Source of the DNA: Cryptomeria japonica
Taxonomy: Eukaryota; Streptophyta; Pinopsida; Cupressales; Cupressaceae
Assembly: GCF_030272615.1 (NCBI RefSeq)
Contig: NC_081414.1
Span: 660,150,438-660,214,437, forward strand
DNA length: 64,000 bases
Direction: 5' to 3'
Shown here: piece by piece, positions 34,037 through 46,180 of the stretch
Position numbering within the stretch: the first letter of the stretch is position 1
Layout: every line of letters starts with the position of its first letter
Notes under the pieces: generated by a model
What the model was told of the DNA's origin: nothing
The model's input: only the letters and a program-made list of their open reading frames with translations
Databases searched by the model: none
Program-made: the position numbers and the translations under genes

Positions 34037-35069
34037 TGCAACAAAAATGAAAGAGCACAAGCAAAGAGAGGCACAATCACACAAGACACCCCCCCAAATT
34101 CACTCAATCAAAGAACCCTCCCAAAAATGATGATTTGACACTTTATACTTAGTGTGTGTACAATGGGCCACTTGCAAAAAATGGCAAAGTGGACTTTTGA
34201 TTTCAATTTTACAATTGCCTCAATAAGGCCAAAAGAGACTCAAACTAATAGTGCAAGAGATCTAAACTAAGATCCAAGCAATTTACAAATACCAAATAGG
34301 CCAAATAAGACCAATATCTAAAAGTACAACTTCTACTCAAAATCTCTAAAATTTGATCATAGATTATGAAAGTAGATTTAAAAAAATGCACTTTCAAAAA
34401 AAATGGCACCTGAAAAAGAGGTCGTATGAGCTAAAACGAGGCCTTTGAAGTTGCATAATTGAGGATTGGATAGGTACAACTAAGAGAATCTGAAAAATAT
34501 GAAAAACCTGTGCACCAAAACCAAAAAATAACCACACCACTATGAAGAGCACAAAAAATTAGCCAAAAAAAAAAAAATGCACCCAAAAAGGAGCAAAATT
34601 GAGCAAGTTATGGACTTCCAAAGTTGACCCAAAAAACCAAACTGCTCAATGGAGAGGGGTCTAAAAATTTCCAAAGAAAATGCTGACTGGGCGTTGACTG
34701 TGCACTGCTGACTGGACAGAAGTTGACTGGGTAGAAGGTACGGATCCCAAAAAAAACTCAATTTTTTTTTTTTTTTTCAAAAGTTTTTTTCAAATTGGAA
34801 AATAATTTTCAGAATTCTTTTTTTTTTGAAAAAAATTCAAAAATTTCATACCATACTGCTCGAATTGGGCAAAAAATTTCCTCCACACCAAAAAATTGAT
34901 TTTCGCTAAAATAAGTCAAATTTATACTTGATTTTTATGGAAACAGCCTCCCGGATGCAATGGTGAGGTTGAAAACGCTCCAAGATGCCTCCAAAAAGCG
35001 CAATTCCTTAGATCTGAAAATAGAAGCCTTCCACGATGTCTCCAAAAACTAATCAATGAAGCCCCAATG
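34037..35069 (-). other. 5' leader of element 4
   Basis: About 1 kb between primer site and gag, unusually long. It has poly-T/poly-A runs (34755-34830) and a CACTGCTGACTGG-type phrase. The left part is copied at 29232-29624. No gene is seen. Confidence 0.65.
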
Positions 35070-35081
35070 GCTCTGATACCA
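35070..35081 (-). other. Primer binding site of element 4 (tRNA-iMet)
   Basis: Minus strand TGGTATCAGAGC, directly beside the 5' LTR. A second copy is at 29625-29636. Confidence 0.9.
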
Positions 35082-35512
35082 TGTGATATTTTGCCAAGAT
35101 CAAAGGCACAATGAAAAGTATAAAAATAGAGACAAAAGAATGACAAGAACAAACTGTATTCTCATCAATATGAAAATGATCAACTGGATTCACCAATACA
35201 ATGAATATAGGCCTTCTTATATAGGCAAGGCCATATGGATGTACGAGTACACAATCATGACATCTGGCTCAATGAGAAACAAGGGTAGGTAGGAGAAATA
35301 ATATAATATTCCACAAGAGGTGGATGACCAACTGAATGTGGAGTGTAACAACAAAACAAGACCACAAAAGGTGGAATTTCTCCTACAAGCTCTATCCCTA
35401 TGTGCACACTTCCCTAAGTGTCTCAAATCCAAACTACGAAGAGATACATTATCCTAAGTTAACTTAAGTAAAGTGTAATAATATCCATAATGAATAATTA
35501 TTTACACCAACA
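35082..35512 (-). repeat. 5' LTR of element 4
   Basis: 431 bp, TGTGATATTTTGCC ... TTTACACCAACA. TATA-like box on the minus strand at 35216-35223. Confidence 0.92.
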
Positions 35513-36480
35513 ATAACCATAGGAGTACTAACGAGTTTACAATTTTCCATACCAAATTTCTTCAACAACTCTCTAGCATACTTAGTTTGATAGATGAAAA
35601 TACCTTTATCAGTTTGAGTAATCTGCAAATGTAAGAAAAATCTCATCTCCCCAATCATATACATCTCAAATTCATTCTTCATATTGTTAGACAATTCCAT
35701 ACACAATTTATCTTCACCTCCAAAAATGATATCATCAACAAAGACCTCAATAATCAATATGTCATCATTAGTGATCTTATAATATAAATTACTGTAAGCA
35801 TTACTTTTAGTGAAATCAAGCTTCAAAAGATATTTATCCAGTCTTGCATACCAAGCTCTAAGGGTTTGTTTCAATCCATATAAAGCTTTCCTTAACTTGC
35901 AAACCATGATCTTGTCATCTGAAAGTGAAAATCCCTTAGGTTTCTCAATATAAACTTCCTCTTCAAGATCTCCATTTAGAAATGCACACTTAACATCCAT
36001 CTGATAAACCTTGTAATTCTTATGAGTAGCATAAGCAAGAAATAATCTCACAGCTTCAATCCTAGCTACTGGTGCAAAGGTTTCATCATAATCAATTACT
36101 TCCTTCTGAGAATATCCTTTACAAACCAATCTAGCTTTATTCCTCACAACTTGTTCGTCCTCATTCAATTTATTCCTAAAAACCCATTTAGTTCCAATAA
36201 CATTCTTATTTATAGACCGGGGAACTAAAGTCCATGTGTTATTCTTTTCTATCTAATCTAATTCTTCTTCCATAGCTTTCATCCAATATTCATCTTTACA
36301 AGCTTCAATTACTCATGCTAGTTCAACTTGATAAATAAAACATACCTTATCAACTGCCAACCTTCTTCTTGTCATCACTCCTTTTCTTTTGTCTCCAATC
36401 TGATCTTCAGAATGATTCAACCTTAAATACCTAAGAGTCTTCTGATTTTTTGTTCTTCTATCCTGATCTTCAGTTATTGT
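35513..36480 (-). pseudogene. Element 3 reverse transcriptase
   Basis: About 230 codons are open from 36168. They show [60 protein letters not shown] and the catalytic [12 protein letters not shown] (FVDD). Upstream connector text (VGTKWVF-type, then a stop) fills 36170-36480. It ends at [10 protein letters not shown], after which element 4's LTR begins at 35512, so RNase H is cut away. Copia order is normal, with RT after integrase. Confidence 0.85.
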
Positions 36481-36519
36481 TGAATTTTTTGATACTTCCG
36501 GAGTAACTGGTTCAACATT

Positions 36520-37512
36520 TTATTCTGGTATAGGTGCTACCGGTTTAGTCATGATCATTTCCACTATCGATTCTCTCTCATAAGTTTTGATTTGACTTTT
36601 GTTCTGCTCATCCACTTTGACATTTGTGTTCTCCATAATTCTCTGCAATCTTTTGTTATAACATCTATATGCTTTGCTTTCATTAAAATATCCAAAAAAC
36701 AATCCTTCATCACATCTAGGATCAAACTTTCCAATGGAATCATCTCTTTTGATATAGCATTTACTACCAAAGATTCTGAAATACTTAACTGTCAGTGTAT
36801 GACCAAACTATAACTCATAAGGTGTCTTACTGGTAACTCCTTTGATATGAACTCTGTTGAATGTGTATATCATCATGCTTACAACTTCTCTCCAATAGAT
36901 ATGAGGCAGATTAGCTTCCATCATCATGGTTCTAGTTGCATCTATGATAGTTATGTTCTTCATTTCCACAACTCCATTTTGCTGAGGTGTCTGAGGTTCA
37001 GACAACTATCTCCTTACCACATTCTTCTCACAATAGCTGTTAAATTCACCAGATGTGAATTCTTCACCCTGATCTGACCTTAAGCATTTAATCTTCAATC
37101 TTGTCTCCATCTGAACTTTAGCTTTAAAGATTTTAAACTTTGCAAATTCTTCAGACTTCTCCCCTAGAAAAGTAACCCACATCATTCTAGAATAATCATC
37201 AATGATTAGCATGAAATATCTATCACCCTGAAAACTTTTGATTCTAGCAGGGCTGCATAAATTATTATGAATAAGATCAAGAACATCATTATATTTGTCT
37301 TGTATACTCTTAAAAGAAATCCTGACGTGCTTTCCCATTTGACATTCCTTACATACCGGATTATAGGGCTTTACAATCTTAGGTATATCTCTAACTACCT
37401 TAGTAGAACTGATCTTCACAATGCAATCAAAATTCAAATGACACAACCTCCTATGCCATAGCCAACTCTCATCAATTTGTGCAATAAAACATATCTTCTC
37501 ACCGGATTTCAA
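36520..37512 (-). pseudogene. Element 3 pre-integrase and integrase
   Basis: It begins ESWLWHRRLCHLNFDCIVKI and CKECQMGKHVR (H2C2 zinc site). The core follows: LDLIHNNLCSPARIKSF, where the first catalytic Asp of the usual HTDLCGP is Asn, then FMLIIDDYSRMMWVTFLGEK, CLRSDQGEEFTS (second Asp kept) and PQQNGVVEMKN (Glu kept). After a stop at 36806 it continues FGHTLTVKYFRIFGSKCYIK and LFFGYFNESKAYRCYNKRL. GAT to AAT at the first Asp fits cytosine loss on the other strand. A stop also lies near 37006. Confidence 0.85.
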
Positions 37513-37980
37513 ATGAACTTAGATATTACCTTTAATCTATGTACTGGTTCCAATTTCCAAACCGGATCTATTGATAATCTTGCATTTTCCATCCTTGATC
37601 TGTAACTGAAATCCCTTACCCTCCAATTGTCCTACACTCAAAATATTATGCCTTACAACTTCAAAATGATAGACATTATTAGTGTTATTCTTACCGTCCA
37701 ATGATATTGTTCCTTTTCCCTTGATCATGCATGCTTTGTCATCTCCAAATCTAACTAGACCACCATCAAATTATTGCATAGATAAGAACTTCCTTTTATC
37801 TCCAGTCATATGATGTGAACATCCACTATCAATTACCCATTCATACTTATCTTCAATTTTAGCAGCAAGGGCCTTCTCTGCAAGTACCAGATTATCTTCC
37901 TTGATAGCCAAAAATACCCATTCCTTTCCATTGTCGGATCCACTAGTTGAATCTTGTGTCTGTTCATCATCAAAATCAGT
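37513..37980 (-). pseudogene. Element 3 protease
   Basis: WVIDSGCSHHMTGDKRKFLS near 37770-37830 is the copia protease active site with DSG intact. GKGTISLDGKNNTNNVYHFE and ILSVGQLEGKGFQLQIKDGK follow. One stop lies near 37770 and a stop with a frame change near 37520. Confidence 0.8.
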
Positions 37981-38994
37981 CATGCCTTCCTCATCCGCAT
38001 AGTAGCATAATTTGTCTTTATTTTTCCTGTACTTATGCTTGTTCTGATAATCATGGTTAGGCCTAAAAGATCTTCTATCTCTTTCTTCAAATCTTGAATT
38101 CCTTTCAGGACATCTAGATGAAAAATGACCTATCTTATTACTTGCAAAGCATTTACAAAGGTGATTTTCCTTCATACTTACTTCCTGTCGGACCTTTAGG
38201 TACTCTTCTAGAAAATAAGGCTTCAAGTTTCTCAAACTCTTCATCTTATTTCTTATATTCTCTAGTTCCTTCGCATATAAATCTTTCCAATCATACTTTC
38301 CGATAGATGATGTAGATACATGAAGAGCAGGTTCAAATTTAATAGCTCCAGATGGTCCAAATTCCTCAAGTTCAAAAGAGATAATTTCCTAGCCAAGGTA
38401 TCCCTATTAATAGAGGTGTTTCCATAGTTCTAAGCTCATTAATTGCAATAGCCTTCATCATATAAGTTGGTGGCAAAGCTCTCAGTACTTTAGAAACTAT
38501 TTCATCTTCGCTCAGAGATCCACCACAACATTGAATTCCCAAAACAATCTCATTAACTCTCTCCATAAAAGCAGTAATCCTTTCATCTTCTTCCATCTTC
38601 AAATTTTCATACCTCACCTAGTAACCATCAATTTTAGCAATTTTAACAAAAGGGTCACCTTCATTCAGAGTCTCCAATTTGTCCCATATAGCCTTTGTAG
38701 TTGATTTGTCAGTTAGTCCCATAATTTGTTGATATGAAATTGCACACAAAAGGGCTACCCTAGCTCTACAATCAATCTCAAGCTCTTTATCCAAACCAGC
38801 CAAAGGATAATTGCCAGATGCTAAATTAAATGATGTAACACCATTCTTAGTGAGCTCTCAAATCTCCTTTCCAAGACATCTCAGATGAGTCTCCATCTGA
38901 ATCTTCCATACCCTATAATTTGTTCCATAAAGCTTAGGAATTTCTCTCTGGAAAACAACAGCAGATGAACTAGATGAACTTGAACTGCTAGAAA
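37981..38994 (-). pseudogene. gag: Element 3 gag
   Basis: Starts directly at the LTR with a Ser run and AVVFQREIPKLYGTNYRVWK. It goes on with CRARVALLCAISYQQIMGLT, KAIWDKLETLNEG, and MKEDER-type text (YENLKMEEDERITAFMERVN). A degenerate knuckle CFASNKIGHFSSRC follows (second Cys changed to Ser). Frames are interrupted near 38860, 38617 and 38370. There is no leader or primer site between LTR and gag. Confidence 0.75.
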
Positions 38995-40084
38995 TATTAG
39001 ATAACTAGAGGACAACTCAGAGGGGGGGGTGAATCAGTTATCACCGGATTATAGGAATTTAAGCATTTAAATCCTTATTATTGGAACACATAAACTTAAT
39101 ACCAAAATGCATAAACCAAATACTAGAATGACTAATAAATAATTTAAACATAAACATAAATCACATAACAATTACCATCCATCCATAACACATGACACCA
39201 AGATTTGTACATGGAAAACCCGGTAAAGGGAAAAACCACAGTGGGAAGCCTACCCACAGTTGGATAATACTTTTGCAGTAAGTATGTAATTACAATAAGA
39301 GGGGCCTATACATGCAGGAAGTCCAACGTCCTAGAGCACACTACTCATCACAAAAAGGAGCCTCATTGACTACATAAACATCGGACTATGATCCAGAAAG
39401 AAGAGTGAACTGCAAGTATAGCATCTCCTATGCCTGAGTACAATTCTAGTTAAGCTCAATACCGGAGGCCTTAAACCTCTCTTACAAACCCAATTCGATC
39501 ACCTAAAACATAATAAAATAATTTCATAATATAAACCCATAATCCAATGATCAACCAAGTCGGCTTAGGCCGAAAACAATGTAAACCAAAAATTAAATCC
39601 CATTGGTAACACATCAGGAACATCCTCCAACATGTTACAGAAACTGGTCCATAACCTAGATAACACCAGACCCAAAATAGGTTGCCATAAAGCAAACCCA
39701 ACACCATTGATGAACTAGAACATGAACAAGATAACCAGCAACATCCCAAAAGCCATCTAGAAGCCGTACCAACACCACTTATCACATGCATCAAAAGATC
39801 TTCAACAAACCTCTGCTAGTAAAACCCTTACCAATGACCGAAAGGCTTACTAGAATAAATGATAGCTCCCGAGTCATCAAATCCTGAACCAACTGATCGT
39901 GATACACATCTAAATAGAATGAATGACATATCCAAACCAAAGCATATCGGACCCTACTGGATTAATATCATAATCAACCACTCTACCGAAACCAATTGGA
40001 AACCAGTAAACAACCAAAACAATCGGTGTTGCCATAAATGACAAAAAATTAATGCAACACATAATAAATTCCAAATTCCCAACA
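38995..40084 (-). repeat. 5' LTR of element 3
   Basis: 1,090 bp, starts TATTAGATAACT and ends CCCAACA. It is a direct repeat of 27767-28968 but lacks the segment that carries the TATA box in the partner (the gap falls near 39500). Confidence 0.88.
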
Positions 40085-40089
40085 CAACA
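40085..40089. repeat. Target-site duplication of element 3, right copy
   Basis: CAACA, identical to 27762-27766. Confidence 0.85.
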
Positions 40090-41194
40090 TTCACAAGATC
40101 TCATGGTAGACATGGATGTAGAGGTTGTGAGACAATTTATCATAACTACAATCAAAGTACTGAGTCAAGAGTGTTTGACAATGCTACTACAAAAGGAAGC
40201 AGGCCATATTAAAATGACAAGTTCACTGTCATAATGCTTCCCCATAATATCAATAAGATCATCTCAGTAATAGTCCCAGAATATATAACATTCACCACTA
40301 AAAGGTGTATTCATTGTCATAAATAATGAGGTAGATCAAGTAAGCATAGTAAATATGGTCACAGAGGACAAACATGCAAAAATAATATGAAGATTGATAA
40401 ATAGTACAAAGATGTAGTTATAAGCATATGAATATTATAAGATAGTCAAAGATACATATGCCAGTAATAGTGATCTAGAAGGAGGTATACCATAATCCTA
40501 ATGTAGACATGGGTCTTTGGGAAGCCTATCGCACTAAACTGTATACTTAGGGCAAAGTATGTTATGAATTGGATTCATAAGCATTCAATGACAAAACACT
40601 GGCATAAAAATAGTCACAGAACTTTGAATTTCATTGTCATGTAATGTGGCAGTGAATGGTCAAACAACGTCTATAATAGTTTGAGAGTACTTCACAACCA
40701 CAATGATCTCATATGCATATCAAAATATAAAGTGACAAGTTGAAAAGAGGCAATTACCAAAAGGTGTAATCAATCACATCTATAGTATAAGAGGATTTTA
40801 TCAATGTCTGAGACCCAAAAGATTAAGCATGGTAATAATTCATCCATAGATCCACTTTCAAGCAATTCATTTCAAAATAACTAATGATTGAAGTAAAATA
40901 CATGATACAGAGAGTAATACAATCACTTTGGAGGGTTCAAACACTTAGTCATGATACAATCATAGTATTTTAGTCATTTCTAAAAAACTCAGATTGAAAT
41001 TTTGATAAATTTGTCATAGAGATTAGGAAAGGAAGAAGCAAAAAAACCTCAAAAATCTTGTGAAAACCTAGTTCACAGATTTAGATAATCCTTCACCAGT
41101 CTGAAAGGGTGCAAATAAGGAGTATTTTCAAGACAGCCAAGGATTCAAATTGATAGTGCATATATATAAAAGTGATTGCAATAATAAAGATATT
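40090..41194. other. Unassigned, no gene seen
   Basis: AT-rich continuation of 26991-27761. Short words recur (TCATAGTA-like, GTCAAAGATAC) but no clear array, frame or domain. Confidence 0.4.
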
Positions 41195-41600
41195 GATGAT
41201 CAATTTTTGCTTCAGATTTATGACCTCATACCTCACTTTGTTGGACCATTAGAGATCCTAGAGAGGATAGGACCAGTTTCTTATTGTCTAGCTTTGCCAA
41301 CTAGCCTGTCACGCATCCACGATGTGTTTCATGTGTCTGTACTAAGGAAATATATTTATGATGAGTCTCATATTATAGATTGGGATTCCTTGTAGGTGGA
41401 GTCAGATGGGCGGCTGGAATTGGAGCCCATTCCCATTTTGGCTCACTAGATGATGTTTGTTCAAGGCTGAGAGTTGGACTAGGTTAGGGTCCACTAGGAT
41501 TGTTATGATGAGGTTACAACATCATGGGAGGATGCAACGTAGATGAGATCTCAGTATCCCCATATTTTTTATGAACTCTAGGAGGAAGTTCATGCCTAGG
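41195..41600 (+). pseudogene. Ty3/gypsy integrase C-terminus, fragment
   Basis: Reads LIPHFVGPLEILERIGPVSY, RIHDVFHVSVLRKYIYD and, after stops, WDCYDEVTTSWEDAT and MRSQYPHIF. This is the tail of gypsy integrases with a chromodomain-like end (V-x-W-x4-E-x-TWE-x-E...YP-x-LF). Everything upstream in the element is gone. Confidence 0.8.
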
Positions 41601-41610
41601 GGGGAGGGTG
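41598..41610 (+). other. Polypurine tract of the gypsy fragment
   Basis: AGGGGGGAGGGTG immediately before the LTR start TGAGGTCC. Confidence 0.7.
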
Positions 41611-43000
41611 TGAGGTCCTACCCCGAGCTCTTCATAGCACTTATTTATTTTCACTATGGACTTATCATTTGATACATTACTTTGATGCACTATGGATTTA
41701 GAGACTATTTGATAGATGATTTGATATCATTAGATATGATATATCCCATATTATGTTTGATTTCAGTACTTATGTTGATGATGTTATGATTCATGTATGC
41801 ATGCCTAATTGATGATTGCTTTATATGATTTCAATGGTGTTGCAATTGAGTAAATGGTTACATATGGTTTGTTAGGAAAAGTAATTGAATTCTATATTTA
41901 TTGTTCTTTTTTTAGTAGATCAATCCATGATAAGATGTGAAATTTGATGCTATGTGTTTAAAAGTGTATTCCTTCATATATGTATGCATATTGTTTTGGA
42001 CATATTGATGTGTGGATTGAGATGTGTAGGATATTAATCCATGTGACCATGAAAAAACACAGAAGAAATAGAGCCAAACCTATGTGCGATTGTGAAGCCA
42101 AGGTTTGTCTATCTGGAGAGACAATACCTTGTTTGTAATGTGTTTTTTTTTCGTATAAGTGAATGCATGTGTGTGTGTTCAATTTGTTCAATTTTAATTT
42201 ATTCCACCTTGAAAGGGCATGTCCAAGTGTATGTTGATGTGTTGTATTTTATGGTGTCACTTGACACTTGTAATGTGTTGTGAATTGGCATGTAACATGT
42301 CCTTGAGAGGGAAATGTGAAAACCTATGCACTTTTCAAACCTCATTTAGTTTTCCTAAAAGGCAACTTGGTCAGGGAGCCCTTGGTATGGTCAAATCAAG
42401 TTTGACCCGTAAGTAAACTTTAGGTGGGTTTTTGGGGGGTCAAACTAACTCCTATAGTTGAGGTTACATCATTTTTGAAGGCCCACTTGATATACCAATG
42501 GGTAAGGGACCTTTTTGGACATAGAACCACTCACATATGATTGTCAGGTCACTTCAAAAGTGACCTTTTTCTAGATGGACGAAAATCAGCTTTTAGAAGA
42601 TTGAGTTTTGGTAAGACAATCTTCTATTCTTGTGTTGGATCTACTTCCCCACCTTACACCTACCTTTTTAGTTTCCTCTTTTAGAAACCTTGTAAGAGGG
42701 TTGGGAAGACCAACCTATGAGCTCTCACCATCCTTTTCCAAGGAAGTTGGAAAGTGTGAGAAGAGTCTACTTAGGAGAAAAATTCAAACTTAGAATTCAT
42801 CACCCACTCTCCAATCTTTGAGATCAAGAGTTGTTGAAAGATTTTGAATTTGATAAGGGAAAAATTTAGCTAAGGAAAAAACTTGTAGCTAGTTGGAATC
42901 TTGTTGGCTTGGATTGGAATCTCTTCATCAAATCTTCATAGCACATTCCAATTGCAGGAGTTGAGGTTGGTGTTTTGTCACCCTTATAGTTTAAATGCAT
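41611..43000 (+). mobile_element. 3' LTR of the gypsy fragment, right end uncertain
   Basis: Starts TGAGGTCCTACCCCGAGCTC after the polypurine tract. I cannot find the CA end or a second copy, so the right limit is a guess. The small frames inside (41958-42191 and 42092-42416, for example) overlap on both strands and are not genes. Confidence 0.45.
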
Positions 43001-44565
43001 ATTCTTGTTGCTTAATGTAAAATCTGCATGTTGTAAATGCAATTGTTTGTGACTTGAGTTTTTGTGTTATTGTGAGTTTTGGTTGTGTATTTCATATTGT
43101 AGAATTCTTTAATATGAATGTTGTTTATGGGAGTTAAGATCAAACTCACCCTTGGGAGGGCAGAGTAGTCTTGGGGTGAAGGGAGTATGACTGTCATAGG
43201 GTGTAGAGTCTCTCTTCTGGGAAGAGAGGGAAACAAGGATGTGGGATCCTTGCTGCATTTTATTTTATTTTTTTATTGGGGGTCATAAGGGAAGGATTTG
43301 GCTTGAAAGTCTTAAGGGGTCAAAAGGAATTTTTGTGGTCATGAGAGACCAAGTTTAGAATGATTTTTTGGCCTTGTGAAGGCCATGGTTATTATAATAT
43401 ACTTGCAGATCTCCACATGTCTATTCCACCTTCACCCCTCTTTGAAAATGTCATTTTATGACTATGTGTTAAGCTTGGGTTGGGAGTCTTTGTGCTGTAT
43501 GTTTACTCTATGTATTCTGGAAATTTGTATGTGTGTTAAGCTTGTTTGTAACCTGTTTGGTACCTAGTTCTCCCAAGCTCGGGGTGGGCCTCTTTTAGGC
43601 TTAGGTTGGGAGGTGAGCCTCCATGGTCACAACCAAAAGAGTTCTTTTATTTGTGGGTCTACATATTGGTTGTAGAACTACCTATGTGGCTGATTGAGGA
43701 ATGTTATCAAGTTGCAACTTCATGATTATTTCAGTGTATGCTTATTTTCACGTGACTAGTGAAATCTAGAAAAAAGATTGTAAAGGGAAAGAAACCTATG
43801 TATTTCACTTACCTGCTATTGAGTTTTCAAAACAAAGAAGTATGTGAAAAGAATGTATTTATTCCATTGTTTACGTATTTAGTAGCAAAAAATAAGAGAC
43901 AAGAAATGTATAGTTAATATATTTTAATTCTTTATTTGATAGAAATACAAACTGGAAAAAGGTCTACTTTTAAAATGGTATTGAGTTGTAATTTTCAGAT
44001 TTAAAATAATGTGAGAAAATCAATAAAACTATACAATTCCTAAACTAGTATTGCATTATTTACATTCTGTTATAAACTCATAGTTAGTTTTCATTCCTAG
44101 AAAGATTATTCTTACAAAAAAATATAGAAAGAGTTTCATTCTATTTACAACATTTACATTTGTAACAATGTAGAAAAATATAGCTTTCTTTGGAAAAAGA
44201 TTTAGTAGTTAGATTACATCCATGGTTAAGAAAATGCTATTACAATGATAGTAAAATAAATGAGTTTAAATCTACTCACTTTACATTTGTAAATGATTTA
44301 GAAATCCGCCTATTAGATATCCAAAAAAAAAAAAGATTTAAATGTTATTTAAACATATCTTATACTCTGATGTATATATAAACATATATACATAAGATTA
44401 TATATATATAAACATTTCTTCATTATTAACTTGCAACTATTTTTAAAAATATCATGTATATGCATCTCAGCAAATATATATAGTTATATACATATATGTG
44501 TATATATATATATACATATAAACTATTTTTTTTTTAAATAAACCTATTATGAATGGTGAAGCACA
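43001..44565. other. Unassigned, no gene seen
   Basis: AT-rich to 44550, with TATATA runs at 44370-44520. Part of it may still belong to the LTR that starts at 41611. Confidence 0.35.
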
Positions 44566-44685
44566 GGGGCGGCGTGTGGGCCATGACCCACATGTATAAG
44601 CCGCAACCCACACAGGTGGGTCGCACCCCACCTGCATGGGTTGTGTCCCACCTAGGTGGTCACAACCACCTAGGCTGACACCCCA
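44566..44685. repeat. GC-rich minisatellite, 20-bp unit, about six copies
   Basis: Units of exactly 20 bp start at 44566, 44586, 44606, 44626, 44646 and 44666. ACCCACACAGGTGGGTCGCA (44606) is the clearest. Each unit pairs a CCCAC with a GTGGG half, so each can fold on itself. CCACCTAGGTGG at 44648-44659 is a perfect palindrome. It stands out from about 1 kb of very AT-rich sequence on each side. Confidence 0.8.
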
Positions 44686-45037
44686 CCATATGTCTACAAA
44701 CAAAGTGTGTCATTAACCAAAACGAAAGGGGCCACGATTCCCATTGTCGTAGGGTTGGCACTTGCAATATGGTGCCCAGCCTCATTCTGCCCCTCAAAAA
44801 AATTTGAGCCCCGCAAACAAAAAGAAAAGAAAAGCCCTAACTTATGTTAGGGCATTAAAAGGGGCTCATTTCAAAATAGATGAGCCCTAATAAGAATATT
44901 ATAAAAAATAAATTTTAGGGTTAAATAAATAAAGTGGCATCTTTGGTAATATTTTTATGTGTATTTATTTACATACACATGGGGTATGTAAATATATTGG
45001 GTATGTAAATAAATATATATATGTGTATGTAAATGAA
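44686..45037. other. Unassigned, no gene seen
   Basis: A short purine-rich stretch, then AT-rich sequence leading into the microsatellite. Confidence 0.4.

Positions 45038-46180
<1,143 letters not shown>

Larger units (their letters stand above)
29232..35512 (-). mobile_element. Element 4: Ty1/copia retrotransposon nested in element 3, with duplicated leader
   Basis: Minus strand. LTRs are 35082-35512 (5') and 29637-30087 (3'). A perfect tRNA-iMet primer site sits at 35070-35081, with gag, protease, integrase remnants, RT and RNase H between 34036 and 30415. Beyond the 3' LTR, a second primer site (29625-29636) and about 390 bp of leader (29232-29624) follow. They match 34690-35069. This is the arrangement LTR-body-LTR-leader, as left by LTR recombination in a tandem or double insertion. 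No matching 5-bp duplication is seen. Confidence 0.85.
27767..40084 (-). mobile_element. Element 3: Ty1/copia retrotransposon holding element 4
   Basis: A minus-strand copia element with LTRs 38995-40084 (5') and 27767-28968 (3') and TSD CAACA. It codes for gag, protease, integrase and RT between 38990 and 35513. The RNase H domain expected after RT is missing and element 4 begins there. The 5' LTR directly abuts the gag start (Ser-rich SSSSSS then AVVFQREIPKLYGTNYRVWK). The primer site and leader are gone, so this copy lost its 5' untranslated region after insertion. Confidence 0.85.

Noticed and set aside
42092-42416. Small proteins in the region after the gypsy integrase tail
   Set aside because: Frames overlap on both strands inside a probable LTR and show no domain or codon pattern.
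44566-44685. CRISPR-like array
   Set aside because: Units are 20-bp tandem repeats with no unique spacers, and the sequence is from a plant nuclear genome.
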